Of a stretch of DNA of 64,000 nucleotides, positions 21,055 through 32,955 are shown piece after piece (positions within the stretch are counted from its first letter, which is position 1; each line of letters starts with the position of its first letter). The stretch comes from Cladophialophora immunda. Lineage: Eukaryota; Ascomycota; Eurotiomycetes; Chaetothyriales; Herpotrichiellaceae. A program made the translations under genes and the position numbers. The stretch covers positions 248,001-312,000 of the forward strand of contig NW_015622541.1 of assembly GCF_000835495.1 (NCBI RefSeq), given 5' to 3'. Below the pieces are notes generated by a model, which was not told where the DNA came from, did not search any database, and saw only the letters and a program-made list of their open reading frames with translations.

Positions 21055-22755
21055 TCACGGCGTCTTGAGGGCCTCTATCCGGGCATTTGTCCTTGCTTCC
21101 TGCAGTTGAGACAAGGCGTTTGCGTCGACGGTGTTTCTCCGGCTTCTGCTCAGGGCCATCGCATCTCCCTTTTTGCCGAGAATTGCCTCAATGGCGCCAA
21201 CTAAGGCTTGCGGATCGTAGAACATTTCGCCTTTAGGACTCTTGCGACCGTATAGCTTCAAGCAATCAATCCCGAGGGAGGCAAGATGGTTTCGATCGAC
21301 GTATGGAGTTCCTTCACCAGTCAGGTGAATGACGTGGGTCACATATTTGCGGTAAACCGAGTCGCGAGCAGCGTCTCGTGGATGGTGGTTTGTCCCTGGA
21401 AACAGAAATTCTCCGTGTCGAGTAGCGGCAGGAGTTGATGGCGCTGACGACTTTAAAGTGTCGTCTGATCGTGAGGTATGAAGCTTAGGTCTCCACAGAC
21501 GTCCCTGGGACTGTTCGCAAGCACGGGCGATGGCTTCCACGAAGTCAAATGCAGAAAATGGACTCGAGCTTGGGCCCGTCTCACGATCCAGAGAACCATT
21601 CAGAATGAGAATCTTATGGCGGGCCGGGGTCGAATTCAGGGCCTCACCGACTCCTTTGAGGACAATTGAGGGAATGATTGAAGTGTATAGTGAACCGATA
21701 GAGTATATAACAGCTTGCGATTGCTTGATCGCTGAGATTACTCGTGGATTGGCGGGGGGCAACATTTCTTGTCCGTAGGGATTGATATACCATATCCGTT
21801 CGATTCGAGCTGGGAGGTCTTGGTCAAGGTCTTTGCTGAATTTGATATTTCGCTGGCGTAACGTCGGAAGTGTCCCTGGCAAATGAGCGTCCTCGATCTC
21901 CTCAGAGTGCTCGACATAATGGCGGGCGCGGAAGTCGGGTGGTGTATTTGAAGACGACACTGTCGGCATCTCCAAGGCTGTTTTGGCCGCAGGATGCGAG
22001 ATATTGTTCTGTCCTACTATGGTCTCGCCATTCGCCAGCCCAGCCGCGATGTGGTGGGAGAAATTGGAATTGATGCTGGGGATGACTCGCACCTCTCCGT
22101 CGGGGATGGCGCACAGGCTGCTCAACAGGTAAATTGCAGATTCGAAACTGCCACTGAAGAGCCGTGCACCCGTCAGAAACAGATTGCCGACACTGGCCGA
22201 CGTGAAGTCGAAAGTCGACGAAGGCCTCGCTCGCTTCAGGATCTCGAGGTTCAGCAGGTTAAGAAAGGACCGGATCAGCTCCTTCTTGGCCGAGGGTATG
22301 CCGTTCCAGAGCTCAGACGTACCCCAGACTATGCTCTGCCATTGATTTGCAGCATCCGCCGAGGAAGAGGACGACAGGCGGTGATTGAACAAGTTGGAGA
22401 TGGCCGATCTCTCAGCCGAAGGCGGGTCGGTAGGGATCAGACGGACCAGTCGACTTCGCACGTCCCCAATCCCCGGTCCCCCAAATACACGTATCAACTC
22501 GGAAGAGGAACCGCCGTTGTCGCTTATGGGAATGATGTAGGATAATGGGCAGGCCTTGGTCTCGCGGACCGCTTCGAAGACATCGACGAGAGAGTTGGCA
22601 GCGCTGCCGCCGGAGAAGACCACGATGCCTTTGGCGGTGAGCATGGTGAGTTTTGTTTGGGGGGGGCCTGTGGTGTTGTAAAGCGTCGGCTCAAAGGGGC
22701 ATGTCGTAGAGACTGGGGTCTTTATACTGTTAGCGTTGGCAAAGCCATTGATCAA
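21055..22755 (-). CDS. CofD / YvcK-family protein (2-phospho-L-lactate transferase fold)
   Basis: Single exon, up to 566 residues. The fold signature is at the N-terminus: GIVVFSGGSAANSLVDVF, then ISDNGGSSSELIRVFGGPGIGDVRSRLVRL, the nucleotide-binding core of CofD and YvcK/GlmR proteins. Further on are YSIGSLYTSIIPSIVLKGVG and HKILILNGS. CofD transfers phospholactate in coenzyme F420 synthesis, a pathway not known in fungi; YvcK proteins regulate carbon flow and cell-wall precursors in bacteria. The fungal branch has no established role that I know, so only a nucleotide or UDP-sugar binding function is suggested. The start is uncertain: ATG at 22755, or ATG at 22644, which lies six codons before the first conserved strand. 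Confidence 0.85.
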   Translation of the reverse strand: MINGFANANSIKTPVSTTCPFEPTLYNTTGPPQTKLTMLTAKGIVVFSGGSAANSLVDVFEAVRETKACPLSYIIPISDNGGSSSELIRVFGGPGIGDVRSRLVRLIPTDPPSAERSAISNLFNHRLSSSSSADAANQWQSIVWGTSELWNGIPSAKKELIRSFLNLLNLEILKRARPSSTFDFTSASVGNLFLTGARLFSGSFESAIYLLSSLCAIPDGEVRVIPSINSNFSHHIAAGLANGETIVGQNNISHPAAKTALEMPTVSSSNTPPDFRARHYVEHSEEIEDAHLPGTLPTLRQRNIKFSKDLDQDLPARIERIWYINPYGQEMLPPANPRVISAIKQSQAVIYSIGSLYTSIIPSIVLKGVGEALNSTPARHKILILNGSLDRETGPSSSPFSAFDFVEAIARACEQSQGRLWRPKLHTSRSDDTLKSSAPSTPAATRHGEFLFPGTNHHPRDAARDSVYRKYVTHVIHLTGEGTPYVDRNHLASLGIDCLKLYGRKSPKGEMFYDPQALVGAIEAILGKKGDAMALSRSRRNTVDANALSQLQEARTNARIEALKTP

Positions 22756-23577
22756 TGTCAGGGCATGAACACTGTGTCCAGGATATCATTGGCAAGGGAG
22801 TGACTCAGCCTTGCGATATGAGCTGAAGCAGCTGGCGCCAATAGTGCGGAATGGCTAGTTCAAGAAAGAGAGCCGAGCGCTAACCTGTGTTTAGTGTGGC
22901 CGTATTAGGCAATGGTCCCGGCGCCCTTGTTTGAGGAACCAGCATCATCTGCCCTGGAGTATTCGAAACACCATTGTTGATACATGGGATTGCATAACTG
23001 GCTTCCTCCAAAACACCTTCTATGAGATTCTTTCCTCCTGGAGTGGAGCACATAACGGATCCACCCTGCCAGATCGAGTCAAGCTTGGTCCGTCCAACTC
23101 ACCAATAATGCTTACTTGTAGGCACCGCTACTAAGAATACGAGCCATTACGATAGCCCGTACAGTCTTTGCAGTCTTGACATTCTTAGCGCAGTCCGTCC
23201 ACGTACTGTACAAGTACTAAACGTTTACAGATTTGTGCCGATCATCACGTGAACAAAATTTGCGAGAACTAAATCAATTCGTCAGACTGGTCAATTCCAC
23301 ACAGGTGTGATCACGTGAGAAGGTTGGATTTTCCCCGCCTTGTTAATTTCAGCCTTTGCCTGCCGCGGCTGCGACCCAGAGTCGCACTTCAGCCTGATTG
23401 AGCATTCGCCGACATGGGCCCCTCCGGTTCATCTGAATAGTTCTGGCCATGCACTTGATGCAAGCCTGTCTCGATTGTTCATCTTTCTACCATGTGTCAA
23501 ACCATCACTTCGCAGAAAAAGCTAATCAAAGGAAGATCATTCATTACTCTGCAGAAGACTCATAAGCTACTCGCGTG
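22756..23577. promoter_or_regulatory. Intergenic region upstream of CofD-like gene, with two TCACGTGA boxes
   Basis: About 0.8 kb without a gene. Two perfect 8-bp palindromes TCACGTGA lie at 23245-23252 and 23312-23319. They resemble bHLH (Cbf1/Pho4-type) sites. They are about 500 bp from the CofD-like start; the 3' end of the next gene is also here, so assignment to a target is uncertain. Confidence 0.4.
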
Positions 23578-25470
23578 TCAGGTCAAATTCGCGACCTCTG
23601 GAAGTCCCAATACAAAGTCAAACAGCGGCTTTGCATTCCACGTACATTCGAAGAGCAAGCTCCTTACACAAGCTCGCAGAGAAGACAGAATAAGAATGGG
23701 CATATCTATCGGAACAGTCTGAGCGCCCGGTACTCCCTTCGGATACAACTTGTCGAGATCAAGATCGAACTCTTGGCTCAATCCGAATACAGAGGGTGTT
23801 CGAAGAGTAGAGTCCTTGACTGACAGCTCTACTCCAGGACTAGAAGGGGCTCCCAGGTGTCTCGCTGATTGGAGCATGAGCGTCCGGAACTCCTCGTTCG
23901 TGAGAACCAGGATGCCAATCATGTCACTGGCCACGGGTTGGTGGGACGTCAAACTCTTCAACTTGGTCTCGAGTCTGACAAAGCAATCTACCGCTGCGCG
24001 GCTCCAGGTAGATTTAGAACCAAGTACTAGCGAAGCTTCAACAAGAGCCACCAGCTCCTGTTCATCGTCGTCCTTCAGACCAAGGTACTGATGCCTCTCA
24101 GCTATTCGAGAAAGCAGTCGAATGCATTCAGCTGCAGATGAGCAAAGCAGTTTCCGGCACAAAGATTGCCTCTGGCCTCCGAGAAGGTAGCCTTCAGAAC
24201 TCCAAGGCAAATCCAGCAGCACTTTCGCAATGATCTGGATGTCCCATCGTCGTATGACCCATGTATCATCGTCTTTCCCGCTGCGAGTGCTTTTGGATTC
24301 TTCTGGGTTGGAGAGCCTCACCCAAGCACTGGACGCCGGTACATATGTCATTGAATAGTAGTTTTGTAATTCTGGGGCACTGGACTGGTCGATGTCGATC
24401 TCTTCGAGCGAATGAATAGAGCCCTGAGAACTTCCGAAGGCGCGGAAATAATCCAGCAGCCAGTTCTCTGTTTCAGAGAGAACGGTGTAGCCACATGCCC
24501 GTAGAGCGCCTGGCGCAAGAGGATCAGTGCTTTGCACCCTTGTGACCCAACTGCTGTCGCTTGTGGTTCGTCCCAGGGCTCTCACGGGCTCGTACGTTAA
24601 ATCATCTTCAAATGACACACCTCGAACACCATTCTCGTTGCCATCTTCCTGGATCTCTTTCGACGGCACATCATCTAGACAGTAGGACACAACCTCATCG
24701 AGCGACAACAACCCCAAGGCCAAACGGAGGAGGCGAGGGAGAGACAAGATGTCGGGCTGAATGTCGCCCACATCCGCCAAGTCATGACCCGTGAAGGTAC
24801 AGTTGCCAATGCTTTCATCCTCAACTCTAAGCAACTGGCCCGTGCTTCCATAGAGCGGCAGATTTGTAGCATATCGGTAGAAGCTTGCGCTTGTCCGTGA
24901 TCTGAGCATCGGCACTCCGTAGACCGACCCAACCCTGCGAAGTGGCCTGGGTTGAGCACCAGAAGGCCCGGGGGCACTCGCTTTGGGAGTTTGAGGGACT
25001 TTAGTGCCTGTGTCGCCAATGCGACAGCTGTAGCGACCAAGCAGGCCAATGACCAAAAACCACAGGCGATGAACCGGTAGGAAAGTCGTCTCATCGCGTA
25101 TGCGGAGGCTGTCACCACAAGTGTACTTCACCCCGTATGCTCTGATCAACAGGCCGAAACGAACCCAGGACGTTGGCGATTTAGAATTCAGAGAACTGGT
25201 GTTGAGATGCAAGGAGTTGGGTCCAAATTTAGGCTTGGAATCCAGGATCGGGGCTTCCACTGTTCGAAACAATGTTGTATGTCGGCTGACTCTCGTGCCT
25301 CGAGAAATGAAACCCCCACTATCATGCACCGCTTCCAGAGCAATGTGTCTTTCGGTCCTTGTAGCCTTTATAATTAGGTAGGGACCAACAACACCTATTA
25401 GGGCAATAAGAGCAAGCCCAACAGCGACCCAGGTGCCAATAGTGGCGGCAAGGCTCGACTTGTCCAACAT
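23578..25470 (-). CDS. Fungal N-terminally anchored membrane protein, function unknown
   Basis: Single exon, 630 residues. One hydrophobic anchor lies at about residues 10-33 (IGTWVAVGLALIALIGVVGP), followed by a long soluble part with no recognised domain. Features are GGFISRGTR after the anchor, a Pro/Arg-rich linker near 170-195, and a region rich in Leu and acidic residues. The layout recalls a large fungal family of hypothetical proteins that start with a similar DKSSLAATIGTWVAV anchor and occur in variable copy number; that recollection is from memory. A TCACGTGA site lies at 25761-25768, about 290 bp upstream. It sits at the boundary of the conserved block and the decayed accessory region. 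Confidence 0.72.
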   Translation of the reverse strand: MLDKSSLAATIGTWVAVGLALIALIGVVGPYLIIKATRTERHIALEAVHDSGGFISRGTRVSRHTTLFRTVEAPILDSKPKFGPNSLHLNTSSLNSKSPTSWVRFGLLIRAYGVKYTCGDSLRIRDETTFLPVHRLWFLVIGLLGRYSCRIGDTGTKVPQTPKASAPGPSGAQPRPLRRVGSVYGVPMLRSRTSASFYRYATNLPLYGSTGQLLRVEDESIGNCTFTGHDLADVGDIQPDILSLPRLLRLALGLLSLDEVVSYCLDDVPSKEIQEDGNENGVRGVSFEDDLTYEPVRALGRTTSDSSWVTRVQSTDPLAPGALRACGYTVLSETENWLLDYFRAFGSSQGSIHSLEEIDIDQSSAPELQNYYSMTYVPASSAWVRLSNPEESKSTRSGKDDDTWVIRRWDIQIIAKVLLDLPWSSEGYLLGGQRQSLCRKLLCSSAAECIRLLSRIAERHQYLGLKDDDEQELVALVEASLVLGSKSTWSRAAVDCFVRLETKLKSLTSHQPVASDMIGILVLTNEEFRTLMLQSARHLGAPSSPGVELSVKDSTLRTPSVFGLSQEFDLDLDKLYPKGVPGAQTVPIDMPILILSSLRACVRSLLFECTWNAKPLFDFVLGLPEVANLT

Positions 25471-26450
25471 GCTCTCTTCTCAAATGGCTTGTACCCAGGA
25501 GGATTGGTAAGAAGCTGAGAGCATCAAAAAGTCCAGTTGGCGTGTTACAGTAGGCAGTCCAGATGAATGTGAGAGGACCATGTTAACGCATGCTCAATCA
25601 GGCTGAAGTGCAGCTTTTGATTTCGGTGTTGGCAGCCATTTTGCACGTGATCACATTGGCCGTCCTCGCTGTAGACAGGGACGGTATGCTGCGCTTGGAA
25701 GCCGACTGTCTGACGGACGGCATTGACGGAGGCAAACTCCCATCAGCTCCAATAACGTGTTCACGTGACCGTTAACCGAATGTGGCATGCAAGTCCATGC
25801 AATACGCGAATCTGTCAAATCCGCCACCACATGTAATGGCTTGTAACATTTGAAGGAGCTCACAAACATAGTTGGTCAATCTAGCGAGCAACGCTTGACT
25901 ATATCTGGCCAAGGCGGATCTACTAATAGTGCTCTATTCAAAGACAAAAGCATCTCAAAGAATGTCTTTTAAGGAAACCGGTTTTGCAATCCTCTGTACA
26001 TACGTGGGCAGTTGGTATATCTTTGATCGGAAAATTCTTTGTCTGCTTCTGTTAGCATCTGACAGGAGCCCAGAACTCTCAGTGCCTTGGTCGGTTAGAA
26101 CGTCATTGTTCCTGAAACCTACTGTTCTCGTCCAGGTCCCCACCGAGAACGGCCCAGACTCGCTCACTGGAGGCTCCAGGTGCCTAAAACTGACCTCTCA
26201 AGCTCCCAAACCCCCCTAAGGGGCAGTTGCATCGTCCAAAAGCATGGGTTTTGGGGGCCGCGCTATGCACGCCGTTGGTGCCATTGGCGTTAGAGTCGCA
26301 AGTAAAACTGCAGGCAGCTCACGTGCGGCTCACCTCGAGCATGCCGCTTTTAAAAACCCGTCGCGCACGACTCACCCTCCTCCCACCCTCCTCTCACCCT
26401 TCGTTACCTCTGCTCACCTTTTTCATCTGGCCAACACACCTACGGTTTAG
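25471..26450. other. Intergenic region at start of accessory block
   Basis: Nearly 1 kb without a supported gene. It contains the promoter of the minus-strand gene, with TCACGTGA at 25761-25768. The last 100 bp form a CT-rich tract after TTTTAAAAA, a plausible core promoter and leader for the short open frame at 26451. Confidence 0.45.
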
Positions 26451-26881
26451 CATGGATCCCGTCGACGCCGTTCGTCCTGCTGATTTCGCGCTGGGGGCCC
26501 AATCAGTGGACCCCTCCCCCCCTCCCTATGCAGTCTCACATGGTCGACTTTCGCTCCCTTCTTCCACGCGCCGCGTATGCTATGTGGTACCAATCCGGGT
26601 CCTGGCCTCCTGGCTTTGAAATTCCTTTTCGCCCCTCCTCCCGTCCCGTCCAGCCTTTGGCTCCCTCGCCTCTCAGTCTTTCGGAACACGCGACTTCAAG
26701 AGAACCGTTCTCCGGCGGGCATAAGCCGGCGACAGGAGACGGACGATCAACTCCGGGCTCGAGCTACAACGAACGGTTACGAGAGAGGTGCACATGTTGA
26801 GGAAGATCGAGTTCGTGATGCAGACAAGCACATCACTACAACCAAAGAGCGCCAAAATCAGGTCCTGAACGTTATCTTCGG
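26451..26881 (+). pseudogene. Possible 5' end of a broken gene
   Basis: An ATG at 26451 follows a TATA-like and CT-rich leader and opens MDPVDAVRPADFALGAQ, then SPPPYAVSHGRLSLP. A second coding-like stretch at about 26680-26880 reads EEDRVRDADKHITTTKERQ then NQVLNVIFG and ends in a good donor, TTCG followed by GTAAGC. I could not join the two parts in frame with a convincing intron. Immediately after, the sequence becomes AT-rich and stop-laden. The simplest reading is the N-terminal exons of a gene whose remainder was lost or replaced. It could also be chance; no family is recognised. Confidence 0.3.
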
Positions 26882-27659
26882 TAAGCATTCCGGGCCCCTC
26901 GGACGCTTTATAGTAATTAGGATTATAAGTCGCTTAGTAACAGAGGAAGGGTGATTCTGAGTCTATTCGACTAAACACCCTAGGTGTTAGTATGTTTAAT
27001 AAGTCTTAGGAAGTCTGTTAGTCTAGAGAGAAGAGATCAGAAAAAAGATTGGACGGGCTTATCGCTCAAATCGGGGCTGGCGATTTGCGAGGGCGCTCTA
27101 TAGAGGATGAAGAAGATGGCTATCATAGATGGTCGTGTTGTGGACAGTTGGCCGCAGTCGACAGCAGTTGGCCAACACCAGGATTCCATTGGCTTCTCCA
27201 CGCCAGTCCACCGGCAGCCCCAGAGTGGGGAGCACTAGCTGGTGATCGTCGTTATTAACAGGACCGGTATGGCATCTAGTGGCGCGCGCTAAGCAGCTAT
27301 GACCTATCAAAAGTATACAGTGTAGCTAGAGACGACGAAGGGATAGACAGCATCCACCATACTGCCACGTGATACAAGCGTGGTGGTACTGTGACTGACA
27401 GGGTAACCAAGGCTATGTAATGATTGTCACGCCAGTCCACTGGAGGTCTTCGGCCGAAGGCTTCAGACTAGCCGCGGTAGCGCTTCGTAAATTACTCGAA
27501 GGTATATAGTCAGACGGTCCCCAGGACCTAGTAGAATTCACTATGTTCCTCCATCGAGCCACAGTACTATTCCCTGCCGTGATCATGACGGAGTGACTTT
27601 CCGCGGCTCTGGTTCCGGATCAGAGTCAGGCCAGCTCCCGACGATACAGCGGAGACAAC
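26882..27659. other. AT-rich, stop-dense stretch; possible mutated repeat
   Basis: No gene. The first ~150 bp are AT-rich with many TA-containing triplets (TTAGTAA, TAATTAGG), the texture left by C-to-T mutation of repeats (RIP) in ascomycetes. Further right a 15-bp segment beginning CACGCCAGTCCAC recurs with small changes near 27199 and 27428, and CTTCGGCCGAAG at 27448-27459 is a perfect 12-bp palindrome. No terminal repeats or reverse-transcriptase remnant could be recognised. Confidence 0.35.
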
Positions 27660-27667
27660 TATATAAG
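27660..27667 (+). promoter_or_regulatory. TATA box upstream of small secreted ORF
   Basis: TATATAAG, 95 bp before the ATG at 27763, followed by an A/C-rich leader. A strong canonical core promoter, suggesting that the following ORF is or was a real gene. Confidence 0.5.
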
Positions 27668-27762
27668 ATAACCACAAACAATCTTTCGAGCAAGAAGCAG
27701 ACCTCTCGCCTTCACAAATCCAGTCAAGTCAAAAGCTTATGTCGAAAATAGTCTGATGCACG

Positions 27763-28137
27763 ATGTGGGTTCATACTTTCTGCACAACGACACTCTGGCT
27801 CAGTGCGACCGTTTCCTCACTCGAGATACACCCTCGTTACAGAGGTGGTCAGATTGCACCGCAGTTCACTCATGTCTCTCTCCCGCGGACGGATGAAGTC
27901 ACTCCCACCGCAGTCTATAACATCCTCCTATCTGCCGAGTCCAAGATCTTGGCATTGTAATTACCCTCAGATGGCCAGATACACAACATTAACGATTTCT
28001 GGTGCGTCAACATGGTTACGGGTGTAGGGGTGACATGTGGCCATCTTCAAATTTCCGGCATCGCACTGGCTTTAGGCACATCCGCTTGCAGCTTCATTGG
28101 GGGGGGACCGATCCATTACAAATGTCACCGAGGATGA
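27763..28137 (+). pseudogene. Small cysteine-rich secreted protein ORF interrupted by one TAA
   Basis: The frame runs 125 codons from ATG 27763 to TGA 28135-28137 with a single internal TAA at 27958-27960 (codon 66). The first part begins MWVHTFCTTTLWLSATVSS, a plausible signal peptide. The second part, in the same frame, reads DGQIHNINDFWCVNM, VTCGHLQISGIALALG and SACSFIGGG and ends HYKCHRG. It has four cysteines (FWC, VTC, SAC, YKC), enough for two disulfides. A TATA box sits 95 bp upstream. I found no intron that removes the stop and keeps frame. Interpretations: a recent nonsense mutation, a base error, or a shorter real protein. No family recognised; a secreted effector-like or defensive peptide is only a guess. 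Confidence 0.45.
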
Positions 28138-29369
28138 AGTCTTCACGATGGTGGCACCAGCGCATGGAATTAGGTACGCACGCTGCGGGTCGAGTGCTGG
28201 GGCGAGAGGCGGTAAAGCTGCAGCATAATAGTCAAGAGTGGCATGAAGGAGCTATTTAGGTGCATCATCGACTGTCGGAGCATTCAAACAGCCTCTCTCT
28301 ACTGCAGGGCCACCCATTCTTGGTGACATCTTGGTCGGCAGAACCCCAAAGGTTTGTCCTTCAACTCAACATTCTCTCTACCTATTTTTTTGCGACAGAT
28401 CTTCCAGAGTAACGAAATAGGTTTGTTCGCTGACATCTGCCGGTATCGCTAGATCTCTTTTGCGTTGTGTCGCTGCATCCTTTGTCGAGTTGGATAGCAA
28501 TCGAGATATCTCCTTGATCGCTTTTGACAGCAGTCGGGCAGGTATACCTGAGTTTTTTCGGGATACAGAGCTACTGCAACTTGCTTCTCCGTATGAGACA
28601 TGGCGACGAAGGATGATCAGTCTCGAGGATTGACGCGACGTTCTTTCTGAGCACAGAAAACCCTTTTGGTAAGCGGTTGAGGAGTCTATCATCAACATGT
28701 TTCTTGTTAACCCCTTGGAAAGCCTCGTTGGAGAAGTGGGAGTCAAGTAAAGCGATGTGGGGCACAGAATTTCTTTACTGATGCTGACTTCCAGTTGCGT
28801 GATCTGTGCTTAGGTCACCCAGGGGTACTGGAGTCTGTTCCCCAGTCATAGTGTGGAGATTCCAGCATAGAGAGGAACATGAAATTTCGCGGGAGTACAA
28901 CCAGGACATAATTCTGCCTCTACGCCCCAGCTGTGAAAGATGGCGGACCACTAAGCCAACAGCAGTCAGCCGACTTCTCTCCAAGAAGCGAGTGTCAAGC
29001 TGGCGACTCAGTTAACGTCTGCACAGAGGTTCCCCGCCCTTTTTTTCTTGTCTCCGACTGTCCCGTAACAGAGACAGGCTATCGAGTGTCACGTGGAAAT
29101 ATGGGAATTAATGGTTGAGAAGAAGTAAATCAAATAGAGGTGAAAAAAGCGAATCAGAGCAATCGCTACTCATTGAGGCAGTAGTTTCTAGTCACACACC
29201 CATCAGACTCCTTCTCCGCCGCACCTCCTCTGGCCTTGCATACTAGGTCATTCATTTGATCTATCGTAGTGATGACCTCTGCAAATATCGCACGGAGAAG
29301 CAGCTTCTCACCTTCAGGGCACCATCAACCCCCATCAAAGTGTTCACACAAGGGCCAACTTCCATCGTC
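28138..29369. other. Intergenic region with an unassigned minus-strand ORF
   Basis: About 1.2 kb. An open frame at 28378-28746 minus (ends TYFVTLEDLSQKNR) and an overlapping one at 28571-28765 minus (begins MPHIALLDSHFSNEAF) could be two frames of one damaged gene. No domain is recognised and I do not call a gene. Confidence 0.35.
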
Positions 29370-30388
29370 TCATTCGCTATGAGTGATGATATTGAGCTTT
29401 TTGACCAAATTATGGCGAGACCAGTAACCACGGTAACGCTTTCCAAAAACATACAGAATTGGAAGTGGGATCATGATGCCGAAAGTGGTGGCTCCAAATA
29501 TGTAGTACACCTCTTTGACACCGGATCGAGCTAACCAGTTGTTGATGAAGAAGCTGAAGCCGAAAAAGAGAAAATTTTTCATGACCCTGGTGATGATGAA
29601 GATCTCGGAGCTCATCTCACGATAGGGGTCCAAGATATATGCTGACGTCGAAACCACGGTCCCCATGATGCCGAACATCAGGATTCCATGCAAAGTAGTG
29701 GTGACGTAGTAGCTACCATGATTCGAAACCACCAGTCCAAACAGAAATTGGCCGAATCCCACCAGGAGACCCGTGATAGCTGTCACCAGACGATAAGAAG
29801 CCGGCTGGTAAGAGCAGCGTACAGTCCACGTTCATGAACGAAGAATAAGTCTCCGATAATCACGAAGCAGAGAGATTCGTAAGCCGCAATTGAAAATCCT
29901 TGAACGACCCGTCCTGCATGCAAGGTGCGGTATGTACTGGCGCAGCCACAAATGATGGAGCTAACGGCAGCGAAGAGTGTCGAGATGTTGAAGAGCAAGC
30001 GTTTCCCATACTTCTTGGAGATGCTAACATTGAGCTCCGTTGCAAGGACAACCATGCCTGCATTGAGGAGTGGGCCGAATACAGCCGCTGTCAGAATGGT
30101 GCCAAAACTGATAATCACAACGACCGTAAGCTTCTTCGGCTGTGGCCAGTTCAGAGGATCATTTGGGTCGTTGGCCGGCTCTGGTATCAAGACCAGCGCG
30201 CCGTCGTGGCCTTTCGCGTGCTTCAGGCCTGTAGTTAGATCCTCCGAATGTGCTGCCTTTTCGTTGAGAATGACCGCGCCAGGGACACGGTCTGCGTCCC
30301 GATCATTTAAGATTCTACCGAAAGGCGCCTTTTCTTTGGTATCTATATCGCATTTCATGCGTCCTGTCAACGCTATTGTATTTTTCAA
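29370..30388 (-). pseudogene. MFS transporter, internally deleted relic
   Basis: Two overlapping frames on the minus strand, 30388-29783 and 29786-29370, each match part of one major facilitator. The N-terminal frame has the family's cytosolic start (ANDPNDPLNWPQPKKL) and first membrane helix. It then jumps from ELNVSISK straight to KYGKRLLF, so helix 2 is missing. It continues to FVHERGLYAALTSR and then breaks. The second frame resumes near helix 10 (MGTVVSTSAYILDPYRE), with NFLFFGFSFFINNWLARSGV, and ends in a normal C-terminus. About 325 residues remain of an expected ~520, and the middle is absent. Such proteins export or import small organic molecules. It lies upstream-to-upstream with the flavoenzyme gene at 30912. 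Confidence 0.8.
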
Positions 30389-30911
30389 ACGGAGTTGACT
30401 CCAGAAGCAATGACTTACGAATTTAGAGCTCTACTCGTGCATCAATGGAAGCGTTATACAAGAGCAGACAGATAGTTGGGCGCTCCACGACGGACGATGC
30501 TGGATGTAGCTTTGAGGGGAACAATGTGAAAAGTGATGAAGCAGGGACTTGGAGCTCATGCGCCATGCGCCCAATCTCCGCAGCCACGTGACCTTGCGTG
30601 CCATTCTGGGCCTTGTGTCTCGTCCCCACCACTTTTCGGGGGGCCCCGAGGGGGGGAGGGGGAGCCAGCAGACGATGCTAAGTGGTATAAGAATTGTCTC
30701 AGCGACATGTGGGGCGAAGCTCCCTTGTTATGTATGTCTTCTCCAACGAGCAGGTGACCGGGGATAGCTATTAGCCAGCTGTAACGGGTAATTGGGGTCA
30801 CCTTCTATATGTCGGCGTTGATTTCTCTGACCACAGCATAATATATAGTATGTTCGACACCGACACTTGGATCTACCAGTCAACAAGATCGCCTGCGCAG
30901 GATAGCCCATC
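30389..30911. promoter_or_regulatory. Divergent promoter between MFS relic and flavoenzyme gene
   Basis: About 520 bp separating two divergent starts, with a G-rich block near 30637-30662. A head-to-head transporter and oxidase sharing one promoter is a common arrangement for co-regulated catabolic pairs; co-regulation here is inference. Confidence 0.4.

Positions 30912-32955
<2,044 letters not shown>

Noticed and set aside
27448..27459. Palindrome CTTCGGCCGAAG as a zinc-cluster regulator site
   Set aside because: A single copy about 300 bp from any start, with no neighbouring cluster gene needing it; chance is not excluded.
26882..27659. LTR retrotransposon
   Set aside because: AT-rich texture is suggestive, but I found no paired terminal repeats, target-site duplication or polymerase remnant.
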